From positions 248,001-312,000 of the forward strand of contig JALJCO010007894.1 of NCBI GenBank assembly GCA_023101725.1: a stretch of DNA of 64,000 nucleotides, in the 5' to 3' direction. The DNA is from Atherinomorus stipes. Taxonomy: Eukaryota; Chordata; Actinopteri; Atheriniformes; Atherinidae. Positions 57,301 to 64,000 of this stretch are shown here, one piece after another (within the stretch, counting starts at the first letter, position 1; each line of letters begins with the position of its first letter). The translations under genes and the position numbers were made by a program. The notes beneath the pieces were generated by a model. It did not search any database. It was not told the origin of the DNA and saw only the letters and a program-made list of their open reading frames with translations.

Positions 57301-59173
57301 GTCAGGCTGGTGGACCAGGCTACCGTTCCACCACATCCCAAAGCTGCTACATCAGATTGAGATCTGGTGACTGTGGAGGACATTTGAGTACAATGAACTC
57401 ATTGTGATGTTCAAGGAGCCAGTCTGAGGTGATTCCCGCTTTATGACATGGCACGTTATCCTGCTGAAAAATTAACATCAGAAGTTAACATCAGAGGATG
57501 CTGCACTGTGGTCATAAAGGGATGGACATGGTCAGCAACAATACTCAGGTAGGCTGTGGTGGTTAAACGGCCACGTTGGTACTAAGGGGCCCAAAGTGGG
57601 CCAAGAAAATCTCTTCCACACCATTACACCACCACCACCAAGCTGAACCGTTGATACAAGGCAGGATGGATCCATGCTTTCATGTTGACACCAAATTCTG
57701 AGTCTACCATTCCAATTTCGTAACACAAATGGAGACACATCAGACAAGGCAACATTTCTCCATCTTCTATTGTCCAATGTTGGTGAGTCTGTGTGAATTG
57801 TAGCCTCAGTTTCCTGTTCTTAGCTGACAGGAGTGGAACCGGTGTGGTCTTCTGCTGCTGTAGCCCATCTGCTTCCAAGCTGGATGTTTTGTGCATTCAG
57901 AGATGCTCTTCTGCATACTTCGGTTGGAACAAGTGGTAATTTGAATTACTGTTGCCTTTCTATCAGCTGGAACCAGTCTGGCCATTCTCCTCTGACCTCT
58001 GGCATCAACAAGGCATTTGTGCCCACAGAACTGCTGCTCACTGGATATTTCCTCTTTTTGGGACCATTCTCTGTAAACCCTAGAGATGGTTGTGCAGGAA
58101 AATCCCAGTAGATCAGCAGTTTCTGAAATACTCAGACCAACAACCATGCCACGTTCAAAGTCACTTAAATCACCTTTCTTCCTCATTCTGATGCTGGTTT
58201 GAACTGCAGCAGATCGTCTTCACCATGTCTACATGCCTAAATGCATTGAGTTGCTGCCATGATTAGAAATTTGCGTTAACGAGCAGTTGGACAGGTGTAC
58301 CTAATAAAGTGGCCTCTGTGAGTGTGTGTTTGTGTGTATATACACATATATGTGTGTATATATCCAACATAGTGTGTATCCAATATAGCATGTGTAATAT
58401 ATACATATATTACATTATGTTTTTTATATTATTACAGGTGTACTGTTTCTTTTTATATATCAATTGCGTTTAATATTTATTTTTAATATTTGTTTACAAG
58501 TGCACTGTTTCTCTTTTATATATTTATTTGAAGTGCTTTGTTTCCTTTTTTTTAATCTTGAAGAGTTTTCAAAATTAGTTTTCATTGTGCCCTTCATTTA
58601 ATAAATTTTAGGGCCAAATGGAGTTTTGGCTCCAAATTTCGGCAGGTTGTATCGGCCATCAGCTGATGCTGATGAGAAAATATCGGTATTGGCCTAAAAA
58701 AATCCATCCGTCAATCCCTATTACAGTAGCGTGTGAAAGTTTAGATACCCTCCTAATAAAGATGTGAAAAAAATCAGCTGTCAGCGGAAATACGTTAAAA
58801 TTGAAAAAAAGTAATAAGTTTTAACGAACTTATGATTTGGAGTTATGGTTCAACAGATATATAAAGAAAACAAACATAATGATGAAATCAAACAAAATAT
58901 CGATATCAGCCCCCAAAAACATCTGTATCGGTCAATCTTTAAAAAAGACCGAAACACTGAGCCAAACACACAGTTTTATATAACTTTTCCAGCAGTTTTC
59001 TACTTTTTCATTCTTTGTGTTGTTTTTCTTGCAGGTCTCCATTCTGTGAGGAGATCGTGTGTTGCCGTGGTGACCATGTAAGACTGGCCGTCCGTGTTCA
59101 GGTGTTTGTATATCCTGAGAATGCCTGCGCCGTGTGGCTCATGTTTGCCTGTAAATACAGATCTGTACTCTGA
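33329..59173 (+). CDS. cep76: cep76, centrosomal protein of 76 kDa, 13 coding exons
   Basis: Centriolar protein that restrains centriole reduplication and works with CP110. Exons: 33329-33391, 35381-35536, 35722-35797, 35888-36118, 36193-36378, 37286-37383, 39191-39319, 39442-39633, 47448-47614, 51501-51660, 54619-54792, 55004-55221, 59035-59173. They join in frame to 662 residues (human 659). Landmarks: MSLPPEKASELKQ at the start, GRIRE-like helix (26-40), RRYLYLQVLGGKAFLEHLQ opening a C2-like region (about 104-270), then a transglutaminase-like region with GDCEDH (Cys380, Asp382, His383) and VPHAWV (His411), and a conserved C-terminal part with AVPDGHTFKGFPIHF and the end FACKYRSVL. Most donors are standard; exon 2 uses GTTTCC and exon 10 GTTGGA, both weak. 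Intron 8 (7.8 kb) and intron 9 (3.9 kb) hold most of the transposon load and fall just before and within the transglutaminase-like part. A polyadenylation signal follows at 59796. Confidence 0.96.
33732..34094. mobile_element. ATCAACCGATACAGAT-family element in cep76 intron 1
   Basis: Left end GGGATCAACCAATACAGAT, right end GATGTATCGGTCTTTCCTTA; about 360 bp and uninterrupted, so it serves as a reference for the split copies at 6573 and 16112. Shares TTCTCATCAGCC and GATACTGCATTTGAC. Confidence 0.7.
34430..34625. repeat. Short GAATTC-type / A-rich repeat fragment
   Basis: AATTCTGAGATAAAAAGTCA and similar units joined to A runs; terminal motifs are missing, so it is a fragment of the palindromic repeat family. 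Confidence 0.5.
34630..35331. mobile_element. TAGGGATGCACGAT-type hAT element, left end lost
   Basis: Right end ATTATATTGTGCATCCCTA at 35313-35331; the interior holds GGGGTGGGAAAAATATTGAT and AAATCTCGCGAGATTT palindromes shared with the 4288, 41752 and 60304 copies. About 50 bp before cep76 exon 2. Confidence 0.65.
36379..37285. other. cep76 intron 5
   Basis: Mostly unique intron. Near 37150-37240 lies a hAT fragment (CGGCCTTTAGGAGCTGAAAT and ATCATGCATCCCTA). No gene. Confidence 0.5.
37437..39010. mobile_element. AAGGTACAGTATGTAA-type TIR element hosting a minisatellite
   Basis: Left end TTTAAGGTACAGTATGTAAG, right end TTTTACACACTGTACCTG. The first 400 bp match the copy at 45261-45798 block by block (CATCTAGTGGT, GGTGGCCGTTAGTGGCC, GTGAGTGGATCCAGTGGTCT, ATATGTGCA). 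The final 60 bp match too (TTTTTTGCCATTGAC). Between them lies the 58-bp minisatellite. Located in cep76 intron 6. Confidence 0.75.
37862..38937. repeat. Minisatellite, 58-bp higher-order unit, about 18 copies
   Basis: Each unit has three related monomers: GGCTACCCACTCCCAAACAA (20), GGCTACCCACTCCCTAACTA (20) and GGTTACCCATGCCCACTA (18). GGTTACCC recurs at 58-base spacing, for example at 38069, 38127 and 38185. The plus strand is very poor in G outside GG steps, so the array is strongly strand-asymmetric. Edge units are more diverged than central ones. Confidence 0.93.
39838..40329. mobile_element. CAGTC-family MITE variant, decayed ends
   Basis: Left end reads GTGCGTGAAAGTTTACACACCC, the variant terminus also seen at 58732. 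The core blocks GGCAATCACTGCAATCAGGT and CCTGTTGACAGGTGTGTTGG are present. The right end stops at CCTTTTCTTAAAGG, where the next element starts. Confidence 0.55.
40327..41134. mobile_element. TTAAAGGAGTGATGACAT-type TIR element
   Basis: Left TTAAAGGAGTGATGACAT and right GATGTCATGGCACCTTTAA are inverse copies; about 800 bp. Inside, ACTACGTAGAATGAT(A/G)G is repeated three times near 40915-40965. No transposase. Confidence 0.65.
41135..41751. other. cep76 intron 8, part without recognised element
   Basis: The segment 41385-41470 has repeated CCCCTAC runs. No gene seen. Confidence 0.4.
41752..42856. mobile_element. TAGGGATGCACGAT-type hAT element interrupted by a purine tract
   Basis: Left end TAGGGATGCACGATGTAATC, right end CCAACATCGTGCATCCTG, with A-rich flanks on both sides. 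About 350 bp of A/G-dominated sequence at 42139-42487 breaks the motif GACATTTAAAA / CGCGGTATCGATC, which is continuous in other copies. Confidence 0.7.
42139..42487. repeat. Purine-dominated low-complexity tract with G runs
   Basis: Mostly A and G with many runs of 4-10 G, a few CGCG and CCCC islands and very few T. It would allow G-quadruplex or triplex structures if genuine. Overlapping proline-rich open frames are spurious. Confidence 0.9.
42857..43709. other. cep76 intron 8, part without recognised element
   Basis: No gene or clear repeat. The 115-codon minus-strand frame (43268-43615) has no family resemblance that I recognise. Confidence 0.4.
43710..43915 (-). mobile_element. Fragment of Tc1-like element (TATTAGGTACACC family)
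   Basis: Shares AGATTCAACAAGGT(G/A)(T/C)TGGAAACATTCCTC and TCCATGATGA with the fuller copy at 56556-58325, same orientation. Only one end-proximal segment remains, and it is gapped. Confidence 0.7.
44074..45199. mobile_element. Large foldback element (1.1 kb) with block order X-Y-X'-Y'-X'
   Basis: Ends GGGGATTATCACGCT and AGCGTGATAATCCCC are inverse. Block X (about 44205-44320, with TCGCCGCGGTGAAGGGCCGA and AACACACGTTTGTTTGTCG) recurs inverted at about 44575-44690 and again at about 44980-45095. Block Y (about 44340-44525) recurs inverted at about 44770-44960; Y itself contains inverted halves around ACACACAAACATCTGAAAA. A 69-codon frame appears twice because of the palindrome. No transposase or known coding domain. 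Lies in cep76 intron 8. Confidence 0.8.
45261..45798. mobile_element. AAGGTACAGTATGTAA-type TIR element
   Basis: Left TTAAAGGTACAGTATGTAAA and right TTTTTACATACTGTACCTTTAA are inverse; about 540 bp. This is the unexpanded counterpart of the element at 37437-39010. A third terminal fragment lies at about 50990-51042. Confidence 0.8.
45960..46045. repeat. Short interspersed repeat tail (ATCAAGTTTATTTATATAGC)
   Basis: CAAATCAAATCAAGTTTATT followed by TATATAGCCCTTTACA is a motif common at the end of fish retroposons; the rest of an element is not visible. A related motif (CATTTATATGTGCCTTTCAG) is near 48017. Confidence 0.45.
46046..47447. other. cep76 intron 8, last part
   Basis: No gene recognised. 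Contains the hairpin at 46685-46724 and ends with the acceptor TCCTCAG before exon 9. Confidence 0.45.
46685..46724. repeat. Short perfect-like hairpin
   Basis: GTTCCAGCGGTCATTAT, a 6-base loop, then ATAATGACCACTGGAAC. A 17-bp stem with a single mismatch. Confidence 0.85.
47957..48012. repeat. (ATG/ATA)n trinucleotide microsatellite
   Basis: Interrupted AATAATGATGATGATGATGA repeat in cep76 intron 9. Confidence 0.85.
48308..49937 (+). mobile_element. Full-length but dead Tc1-like transposon (1630 bp)
   Basis: Ends CAGTTGTGTGAAAAAGTGTT and AACACTTTTTCACACAACTG, with TA on both sides (48306-48307 and 49938-49939). Secondary inverted copies of the GTGTGAAAA motif lie about 180-190 bp in (near 48495 and 49740), next to GGCCCTG and TCCAAGCCTC / GAGGTTTGGA, giving the inverted-repeat/direct-repeat end structure of many fish Tc1 elements. 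The transposase between is broken (see separate entry). In cep76 intron 9, same strand as the gene. Confidence 0.92.
48698..49628 (+). pseudogene. Tc1-like transposase remnant
   Basis: Starts MLRSKEIQEKMRNKV with an N-terminal helix-turn-helix (KAISKALGLQRTTVR), followed by an in-frame TGA about 46 codons in (near 48836). The frame then continues as LPRRGRPTKMTPRAQRR (GRP linker), shifts again before 49120, and the catalytic part resumes with WTDETK (first Asp) and a frame from about 49200 to 49628 with SVMVWGCFAASGPG. The second acidic position reads QQNNDPEHTS where active family members have QQDNDPKHTS, so the catalytic Asp is Asn; the Glu of the DD34E triad is kept in LNQIEMLWHDLKK. Clearly inactive. 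Confidence 0.88.
49940..50144. other. cep76 intron 9 spacer between two elements
   Basis: About 200 bp of ordinary intron sequence with no feature recognised. Confidence 0.4.
50145..50927. mobile_element. CAGAGTCCGAAATT-type TIR element, probably hAT-like
   Basis: Left CAGAGTCCGAAATTGAC, right GTTAATTTCGGACACTG. Flanks CTTGGTGA and TTTAGTAA match at 5 of 8 with only transitions, compatible with an old 8-bp duplication. Contains repeated TTGGCGAGTAAAT / ATGGCGAGTAAAT and CTTGGCCGGTG. No transposase. Confidence 0.65.
51043..51500. other. cep76 intron 9, last part
   Basis: No gene or element recognised. Ends with the acceptor ATGTGATCAG before exon 10. Confidence 0.5.
51661..53167. other. cep76 intron 10, first part
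   Basis: No gene recognised. Opens with a weak donor (GTTGGA). A G run lies at 52680-52687. The phrase GTTTGGAGCAGTGTGAACGTGC near 52838 recalls a motif near 14230 (GCAGTGTGAACACC) and may belong to a degraded repeat. Confidence 0.4.
53168..53783. mobile_element. TAGGGGTGGGACTT-type TIR element
   Basis: Left TAGGGGTGGGACTTCAACG, right TTAAGTCCCACCCCTA; about 616 bp with internal ATTAATCAA / TTGATTAAT-type pairs. Contains AGTTTGGGGTCTCCCCTGTGAAG (about 53455), also found in the sequence near 20130, so this internal segment is shared with another repeat. Confidence 0.65.
53966..54443. repeat. GAATTC-rich palindromic TIR element in cep76 intron 10
   Basis: Left GAAGAGGACTAGGGCCACTG, right CAGTGGCCCTAATCTTCTTC: the best preserved pair of ends of this family. 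A G run of more than 20 (53990-54012) sits just inside the left end. Core of AGAATTCTGACTTTTTT units. Confidence 0.82.
55268..55395. mobile_element. Fragment of ATCAACCGATACAGAT-family element
   Basis: GGGGATCCACCGATACAGAT followed by CTCATCAGCTTCAGCCGATA and ATTTGGGGAC; the element breaks off after about 130 bp. In cep76 intron 12. Confidence 0.7.
55396..56271. other. cep76 intron 12, part without recognised element
   Basis: No gene recognised; open frames are short and unrelated to known families. Confidence 0.45.
56556..58325 (-). mobile_element. Tc1-like transposon (TATTAGGTACACC family), itself interrupted
   Basis: Left ACACTCACTGGCCAATTTAT with TTAGGTACACCT, right AGGTGTACCTAATAAAGTGG with GTGAGTGT, inverse of each other. 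Minus-strand transposase remnant: from 58186 MRKKGDLSDFERGMVVG, an HTH (SISETADLLGFSCTTISRV) and a second region near 57532-57896 with GGGGVMVW. Frames are broken at several points, and a 558-bp insertion separates the end from the remainder. Not functional. Confidence 0.88.
56765..57322. mobile_element. TIR element inside the Tc1-like transposon, 8-9 bp TSD
   Basis: Ends TAGCCTGGTACACCAGCCTG and CAGGCTGGTGGACCAGGCTA are inverse, followed by longer arms (ACGCCATGTATGAGATACAC and its inverse; CAGTCTGGATTCCCTCC and its inverse). CCGTTCCAC is duplicated exactly at 56756-56764 and 57323-57331. Removing the insert and one repeat restores the continuous Tc1 sequence. Probably hAT-like; no coding frame. 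Confidence 0.9.
58732..58870. mobile_element. Fragment of CAGTC-type MITE variant
   Basis: CAGTAGCGTGTGAAAGTTTA then GATACCCTCCTAATAAAGA and AAATCAGCTGTCAG; no right end. Shares this variant terminus with 39838 and with the inverse near 4265-4287. Confidence 0.6.
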
Positions 59174-59820
59174 CCAGCGGACAGGTGATACCCAAAACTA
59201 TTACGATGTGTTGCACTATGACTACAGATGATATTTTATATCTTTGGAGGGACGCGACAGGGACTTTATCTCCATTTAAAAAAACAGATTTGCAATAATA
59301 CTGAACTATAAAACTAAAATGATGCATTTTTTAAAGGTGGCGACTGTGGCACTTATGAGTAGTTGTTTTCTTAGAAGCTAAGAGACTCAAGTGACATACA
59401 GTTTCCTAGAAAATGTCCTAAAAAAGCATATAAGAAGCATCTAAAACATCCCATAACGCCTCAGTAAACTCCATAAAAAGTTGTCTGAACGTGTTTCCTG
59501 ATCAGTGATCGTGCTGCAACATGATCCCTGGTTCTTGTAACACGCTGAGTAGGTCTTAACTCGGTTTCCTGTCCGAATGCCTCCCTGCTTCTCCAAACAG
59601 AGAGCAATCGGACCACTGTGGCGAAGAGCTCAACTACTCATAAGTACTTCTTAAAAAAGACAAATAGAGAGAAACACGGAGCCGTTAAGTACAGTTACAG
59701 TAAAAGTTTGTTCCTCCACGTTCATACTCAGGCCTTCATGTAGTAAATCAGTAGAATCTTAACTTGTACAGTCTTTTACACTATTTATTTTTGCAAATAA
59801 AGTGAATTTTTCCACCTCTG
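59174..59820 (+). terminator. cep76: cep76 3' UTR with polyadenylation signal
   Basis: Follows the TGA at 59171-59173. AATAAA lies at 59796-59801 in a TTTTTGCAAATAAAGTG context, followed by a T-rich stretch, as expected for cleavage a short distance downstream. The UTR itself is free of recognised transposons. Confidence 0.75.
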
Positions 59821-60303
59821 CCCTTTTTAAGAATCTTTATTTAAGACGTCATTTTCTTGTAGTTTATGCTTTTCTTTTCTTTTTTTTCACCCCTTTGATT
59901 AAAAATTTCAAAAGAAGCTTTTAGTTTCATGCAAGACTTGTTCTTGATTGCATTAAAATAATTAAAAAAATCCTTTTTTTGTTATAAAAGACGATTTTTT
60001 TTATCGTAGAGCTGATTTGACTCAATTTCTGTATCAGTTTGTTGTCAAATTCTCACAGTGACAAGAGAAACCATTTTTACAGAGAGCCATGAAAGCCATT
60101 ACTTCAGTTTAGGGTACAGTGGTCACAGTTACTACATGTACTACTCTAGGGTTTGTTGCGGTCACTTCTAATCAGTGTACAAATTGTGTTGAGCAGAAAA
60201 TCAATTGAATTCTGTTTAGATTTTATGGTAAATCTTAATGATGACAGTAACTGCTTCTGTAAAATGCTGAAACAGTGACGATCAGTCAATCATTCGTATT
60301 TTC
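59821..60303. other. Downstream spacer of cep76
   Basis: No gene or repeat recognised. Confidence 0.5.
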
Positions 60304-61627
60304 TAGGGATGCACGATATAATCGGCCATGTATCAGTATCGGCCTATGTCGGCCTTAAAACTGAGTATCGAACATTTGCCACCCCACTGATATTTAACTG
60401 ATCAGGCCGCTGTTTCTAAAGTCAAAAACCAAAATCAACTTCTTCAAAAATTAATTTTTTTTACAGACTTTTAAAACTTCTAAAGACAGTTTTTTTAGGA
60501 TGTTCTTTGTGAACACTTTATATACGGTCATTTGTGTAAATAACGGAATATCCCCTGTTTTGGGGTATTGTTTTTTTCACTTCTCAGGGAAAAGAAAATC
60601 CAGGTGGTTCTAGGATATAATTAGTTGTATAATTAGCATAATTAGTTTTGTTTGAACAACCGGCATTAAGTTTGACTTATACATTAGAGATGCACAATAT
60701 TGGAATTTTGTCCGATATCCGATATGCCTATATTTTAAAACGTGGCCGATAACCGATATCGATACCAATGTTAAAGCTGGAAAAAAAATGAGCAGTCATT
60801 GCAAATAGCAGTTTTGTTATCTGACACTTTGAAAAATAGGGGTGGGGAAAAATGTAGATACACTGAAATATAGCGATATTTTCATATGCCGATATGAAAT
60901 CGTTATTTAAAACCATGGTATCTATCCATTTCACTTACAAAATCTCGCGAGATTTCATTGTTCTGTTACAAAATCTCAAGATATTTAGTGAAGTCCCGCG
61001 AGATTTTATAACAGAACGAACGATGAAATATTGTGAGATTTCAGTAGTAAAATAGATCGATACCACGTTTTTGAATGTCAATATGATATCAGCATATGAA
61101 AATATTGCGAAATTTTTGTGAATTCTCGTGAAATTTCATAACAGATTGATGAAATATCACGAGATATCATGAGTAAGATAGATCGATACCGCGTTTTTAA
61201 ATGTCAATATATCAGCATATAAAAATATTGTGATATTTCAGTATATCAATATCTTTTTCCACCCCTAGTCTTTAGAAGTTTTAAAGTCTGTAAAAAAGAA
61301 ATGTTTGAAAAGAAGAAAAGTTTTTTTTAAAGACTTTAGAAACAGTGGGCTGATCAGTTAAATATCCGTTAAAATTGGTGGGGTGGCCGATGTCCGATAC
61401 TCACTTTTACGGTCAATATTGGCTGATACCGATAGGGGGCCAATTATATCATGCATCCCTATGATACATAAACACAAGTTGAGGTATTTTTCTAACTATG
61501 CACAAGGAATGAATATTATAGAATTTATTTTTCAGCTTTAATATCTGTATCAACATCAGTTATCAGTCACATTTTAAAATATCGGCATATCAGATATCGA
61601 CCAAAATTCCCAAATCGTGCATCCCTA
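60304..61627. mobile_element. TAGGGATGCACGAT-type hAT element, 1.3 kb, apparently two units
   Basis: Outer ends TAGGGATGCACGATATAATC and CAAATCGTGCATCCCTA. Flanks GTATTTTC (60296-60303) and TTATTTTC (61628-61635) match 7 of 8. Inside, TAGAGATGCACAATATTGG at about 60685 and ATTATATCATGCATCCCTA at about 61443 look like the inner ends of a second unit. The interior is full of GAAATCTCGCGAGATTT-like palindromes. Confidence 0.8.
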
Positions 61628-61787
61628 TTATTTTCCTCTCTGTGTGATAATCAGTTTGGTTTAATTTAAATCAGTTTATCAAACAGGGGTTAGCTTATAT
61701 GCTTATAACTCTCACATCTATACACTAATTACACTTCATAACACAAATATCTAATCAGCCAATCACATGGCAGCCACTCAACACATT

Positions 61788-62650
61788 TACCGTATTTTCT
61801 GGACTATAAGTTGCACTTTTTTTCATAGTTTGGCTGCTGCTGCGACTTATAGTCCAGTGCGACTTGTATATCAAAATATATAATTTTACATATTTCTAAG
61901 TGTTAATTCATATTGACTGATGAGCCAAGGAGTAAACATCACCGTCTAATGTTACATGAGGACGCTCTGAGCTTGTGACATCTACAGTCGTCCTCAAAAT
62001 TATTCATACCCTCCCTTTTAAAAAAAAGGACCTAATTCACAATAGTAATTCAAACAGCAAGAAACTAATAATAAATAAAGATTTTCAAAATGATAATTTA
62101 GTGAAATACAATATTAGACACAGTAGAGCATCTTTTCCATGAACAGTGGACTAAAATACCTGTCAACAGGTGTAGAAGTATTTTTGAACATTACAGAAAC
62201 ACCTGATTGCAGTGATTGTCTCAAAGTGTTACTAAAACAAAGCTAAAACAAAGTTTCAGCTTCAGAGCCCCATCATACTTGTTACTTGTTTTATTTTTTG
62301 GGTTTGTTTTTAATATTTCTTTTTAACCACAATTCAAAATCAATGTCATGAGTTTTAAATAATTTTGATTTATTATTACTTTTGTCAATGAGGATGACTG
62401 AATATTATGAGGACAAAGATCTCAACAGCTTTGTCTCAGTGAGAGGAGTTTATTTTTAACATCTGGCTGTACTCCTGTGATTGGGAATTTTTAGCGGTAA
62501 ATAGGATATGAAAAATCTGAAAATTGCCCTGTTTTAAATTAATAAATGCAAATTATAGTCCAGTGCGACTTGTGTCATGAAGAGAAAAAACATTTTTTTG
62601 ACTCATGCGAATTACATTTCGGAGCAACTTATAGTCCAGAAAATACGGTA
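61788..62650. mobile_element. TACCGTATTTTCTGGACTATAA-type TIR element with nested MITE
   Basis: Left TACCGTATTTTCTGGACTAT and right ATAGTCCAGAAAATACGGTA are inverse. Further internal motifs (GACTTATAGTCCAGTGCGAC; ATAGTCCAGTGCGACTTGTG) repeat the end sequence. A CAGTCGTCC MITE (from 61985) is inserted inside. No transposase. Confidence 0.8.
61985..62400. mobile_element. CAGTCGTCC-family MITE nested in 61788-62650
   Basis: Left end CAGTCGTCCTCAAAATTATT after TA; core CCTGTCAACAGGTGTAGAAG and TCAGAGCCCCATCATA; right end reduced to GAGGATGACTG near 62400. Confidence 0.75.
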
Positions 62651-62689
62651 ATAATGTAGATATGATCAAGACGACTCTGTAGATCAAAT

Positions 62690-63225
62690 TGAGCATCAGA
62701 ATGAGGAAGAAAGGGGATTAAAGTAAGTGAATGTGGCAGGGTTGTTGGTCTGAGTGTTTACTGGGATTTTCCCACCAACCATCTCTAGGGTTTCCAGAGA
62801 AAAGTCTGAAGAGGAGAAAACATCCAGTGAGCAGCAGTTGTGTGGACCAGATTACATTTTCACCCGTATATTTGACACCATCATGATTAAGTACAAACCT
62901 TGTTCTTGGAAGTTGCTAGATCCTGCTCATATATAAAAACCCAACCTTTCTTTCTCTCTTTTCTTTTTCTTTAATCCACCTTTCCCCATTTTGCCTCCTT
63001 TTTATACATCGCTTCTATCTGCATTTCCATCGTAAATGTTTTCCACTGTAAATACACATTTCACTGTAAATATTGTCACAATTTGCAATAAGAAAAAACT
63101 GGATATGCAGCAACTGTGTGTTGCTGTCATGTCAATATGTAGAAAACCTCTGAGGAATGTTTCCAACACCTTGTTAAATCTATGAAACCAACAATTAAAG
63201 CAGTTCTGATGGGAAAAAGGGGTCC
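62690..63225 (+). mobile_element. Decayed Tc1-like element (TATTAGGTACACC family)
   Basis: 62697-62850 matches the start of the transposase (ATGAGGAAGAAAGGGGAT, then CATCTCTAGGGTTTCCAGAG), and 63085-63220 matches its other end (GAGGAATGTTTCCAACACCTTG). The middle is missing or replaced. The sequence 62850-63085 is of unknown origin. Confidence 0.7.
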
Positions 63226-64000
63226 AGTGGCCCAAAATATTTTTATTTATGGCTCTTTATGCTATAAAAAAAAAGGCTTTTTCCAACATCTGTGTATGTG
63301 TTTGTAAAATATCTTGGAAAGAATTAAACTGTATACTTATTACTATAATATCTTGTAATACAGACATCCAGCAGTAGATGGCAGTGTAGGACTGTGGCTG
63401 ATGATGGCTGACTGGACTCAGCATCTGTGTTCGGTCCATTAGACTTATGGTTTATCTCTACTCTGCCCCTCAGCTTGAACCAAGGTTTAATTAATTTCCC
63501 TGATCCTGTCCAAAGAATGAAGTAAATTTGGAAATACTGATGTAATAGAAAGCTAAAGGATAATATTTAACACCATGCATGGTAGAAAATTTTATAAGAT
63601 CTAAAACTTTTGATGCAAAATCTCCATAAAACATTCTTCTGTGTTTTTCAATTGCACAGAGTTAAAAGACAGCGTTTCGAACAATAATCAGTTTGCAGAA
63701 GTGGATGCAGGCGATTTTTCCCCGATTAAATCTCAGTATTTATTCTCCCTTTCATAGCTGTCTCATGAGGAGGAAATGTTGACACATCAGCCCAAATTTT
63801 GACAAAAGCCTGTGAAGATGGCGAGTTAATTAATTTTTCCTGGAGCTAATTTGCAATTCCATGGTTACAATTGGCAAAAGGAGCAAAAATAAGTTATTCC
63901 TCCAGTTTTTTTTTAAATTTTTAATTAATGTCAGACACACAAATAACACTCCAGTCATTACTGTAAACGGCAGGATGAATCTACAGGAAAGGAAGAGACA
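63226..64000. other. Right edge of window, no feature recognised
   Basis: AT-rich sequence with short open frames only. In human the neighbour beyond CEP76 is SPIRE1; no exon of it is visible here. Confidence 0.5.

Larger units (their letters stand above)
56272..58725. mobile_element. ATCAACCGATACAGAT-family element (inverted) split by a Tc1-like element
   Basis: Left part from AAGGATAGACCGATACATCG to about 56555; right part from about 58326 to AAATCCATCCGTCAATCCCTA at 58721. Orientation is opposite to the copies at 6573 and 33732. The interruption is the Tc1-like element 56556-58325. Confidence 0.72.

Noticed and set aside
1..64000. tRNA, rRNA or miRNA genes
   Set aside because: No cloverleaf with A and B boxes, no rRNA segment and no hairpin of convincing pre-miRNA form was recognised by eye; a covariance-model scan would be needed to exclude them.

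Overview
The window is vertebrate nuclear DNA, almost certainly from a teleost fish. Three intron-containing genes code for proteins that align over their full length with vertebrate SEH1L, PTPN2 and CEP76. The introns and spacers are packed with non-autonomous DNA transposons of teleost type: hAT-like elements with 8-bp target duplications, Tc1/mariner relatives at TA sites, foldback elements and GAATTC-rich palindromic repeats. I see no prokaryotic features, CRISPR arrays, rRNA or convincing tRNA genes. I cannot name the species.

Layout. 1-3041: downstream flank of seh1l, mostly repeats. 3042-11332 (minus): seh1l, 8 coding exons, a beta-propeller subunit shared by the nuclear pore Y-complex and GATOR2. 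11333-12350: about 1 kb between divergent start codons, a probable bidirectional promoter holding a long TA microsatellite. 12351-28490 (plus): ptpn2, 9 coding exons, 412 residues, a non-receptor tyrosine phosphatase with an intact active site, a proline-rich stretch and a hydrophobic tail. 28491-33328: spacer with repeats and a possible 3' UTR. 33329-59173 (plus): cep76, 13 coding exons, 662 residues, a centriolar protein with C2 and transglutaminase-like regions, followed by a polyadenylation signal near 59796. 59820-64000: repeat-rich flank without a recognisable gene.

The three genes do not form a pathway. They are neighbours because of old synteny: the same genes lie together on human chromosome 18p11 as CEP76-PSMG2-PTPN2-SEH1L. 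PSMG2 is not visible here. All splice junctions given were read from the sequence and keep frame; totals are 1071 nt of seh1l coding sequence (plus stop), 1239 nt of ptpn2 and 1989 nt of cep76 (both including stop).

The most unusual content is in the repeats: two three-level transposon nests that can be dissected by target duplications, a 1.1-kb foldback element with a five-block arrangement, a minisatellite with a 58-bp higher-order unit inside a transposon copy, and two purine-rich tracts that interrupt transposon ends and may be assembly artefacts. I found no convincing new biological system; the findings are ranked accordingly.
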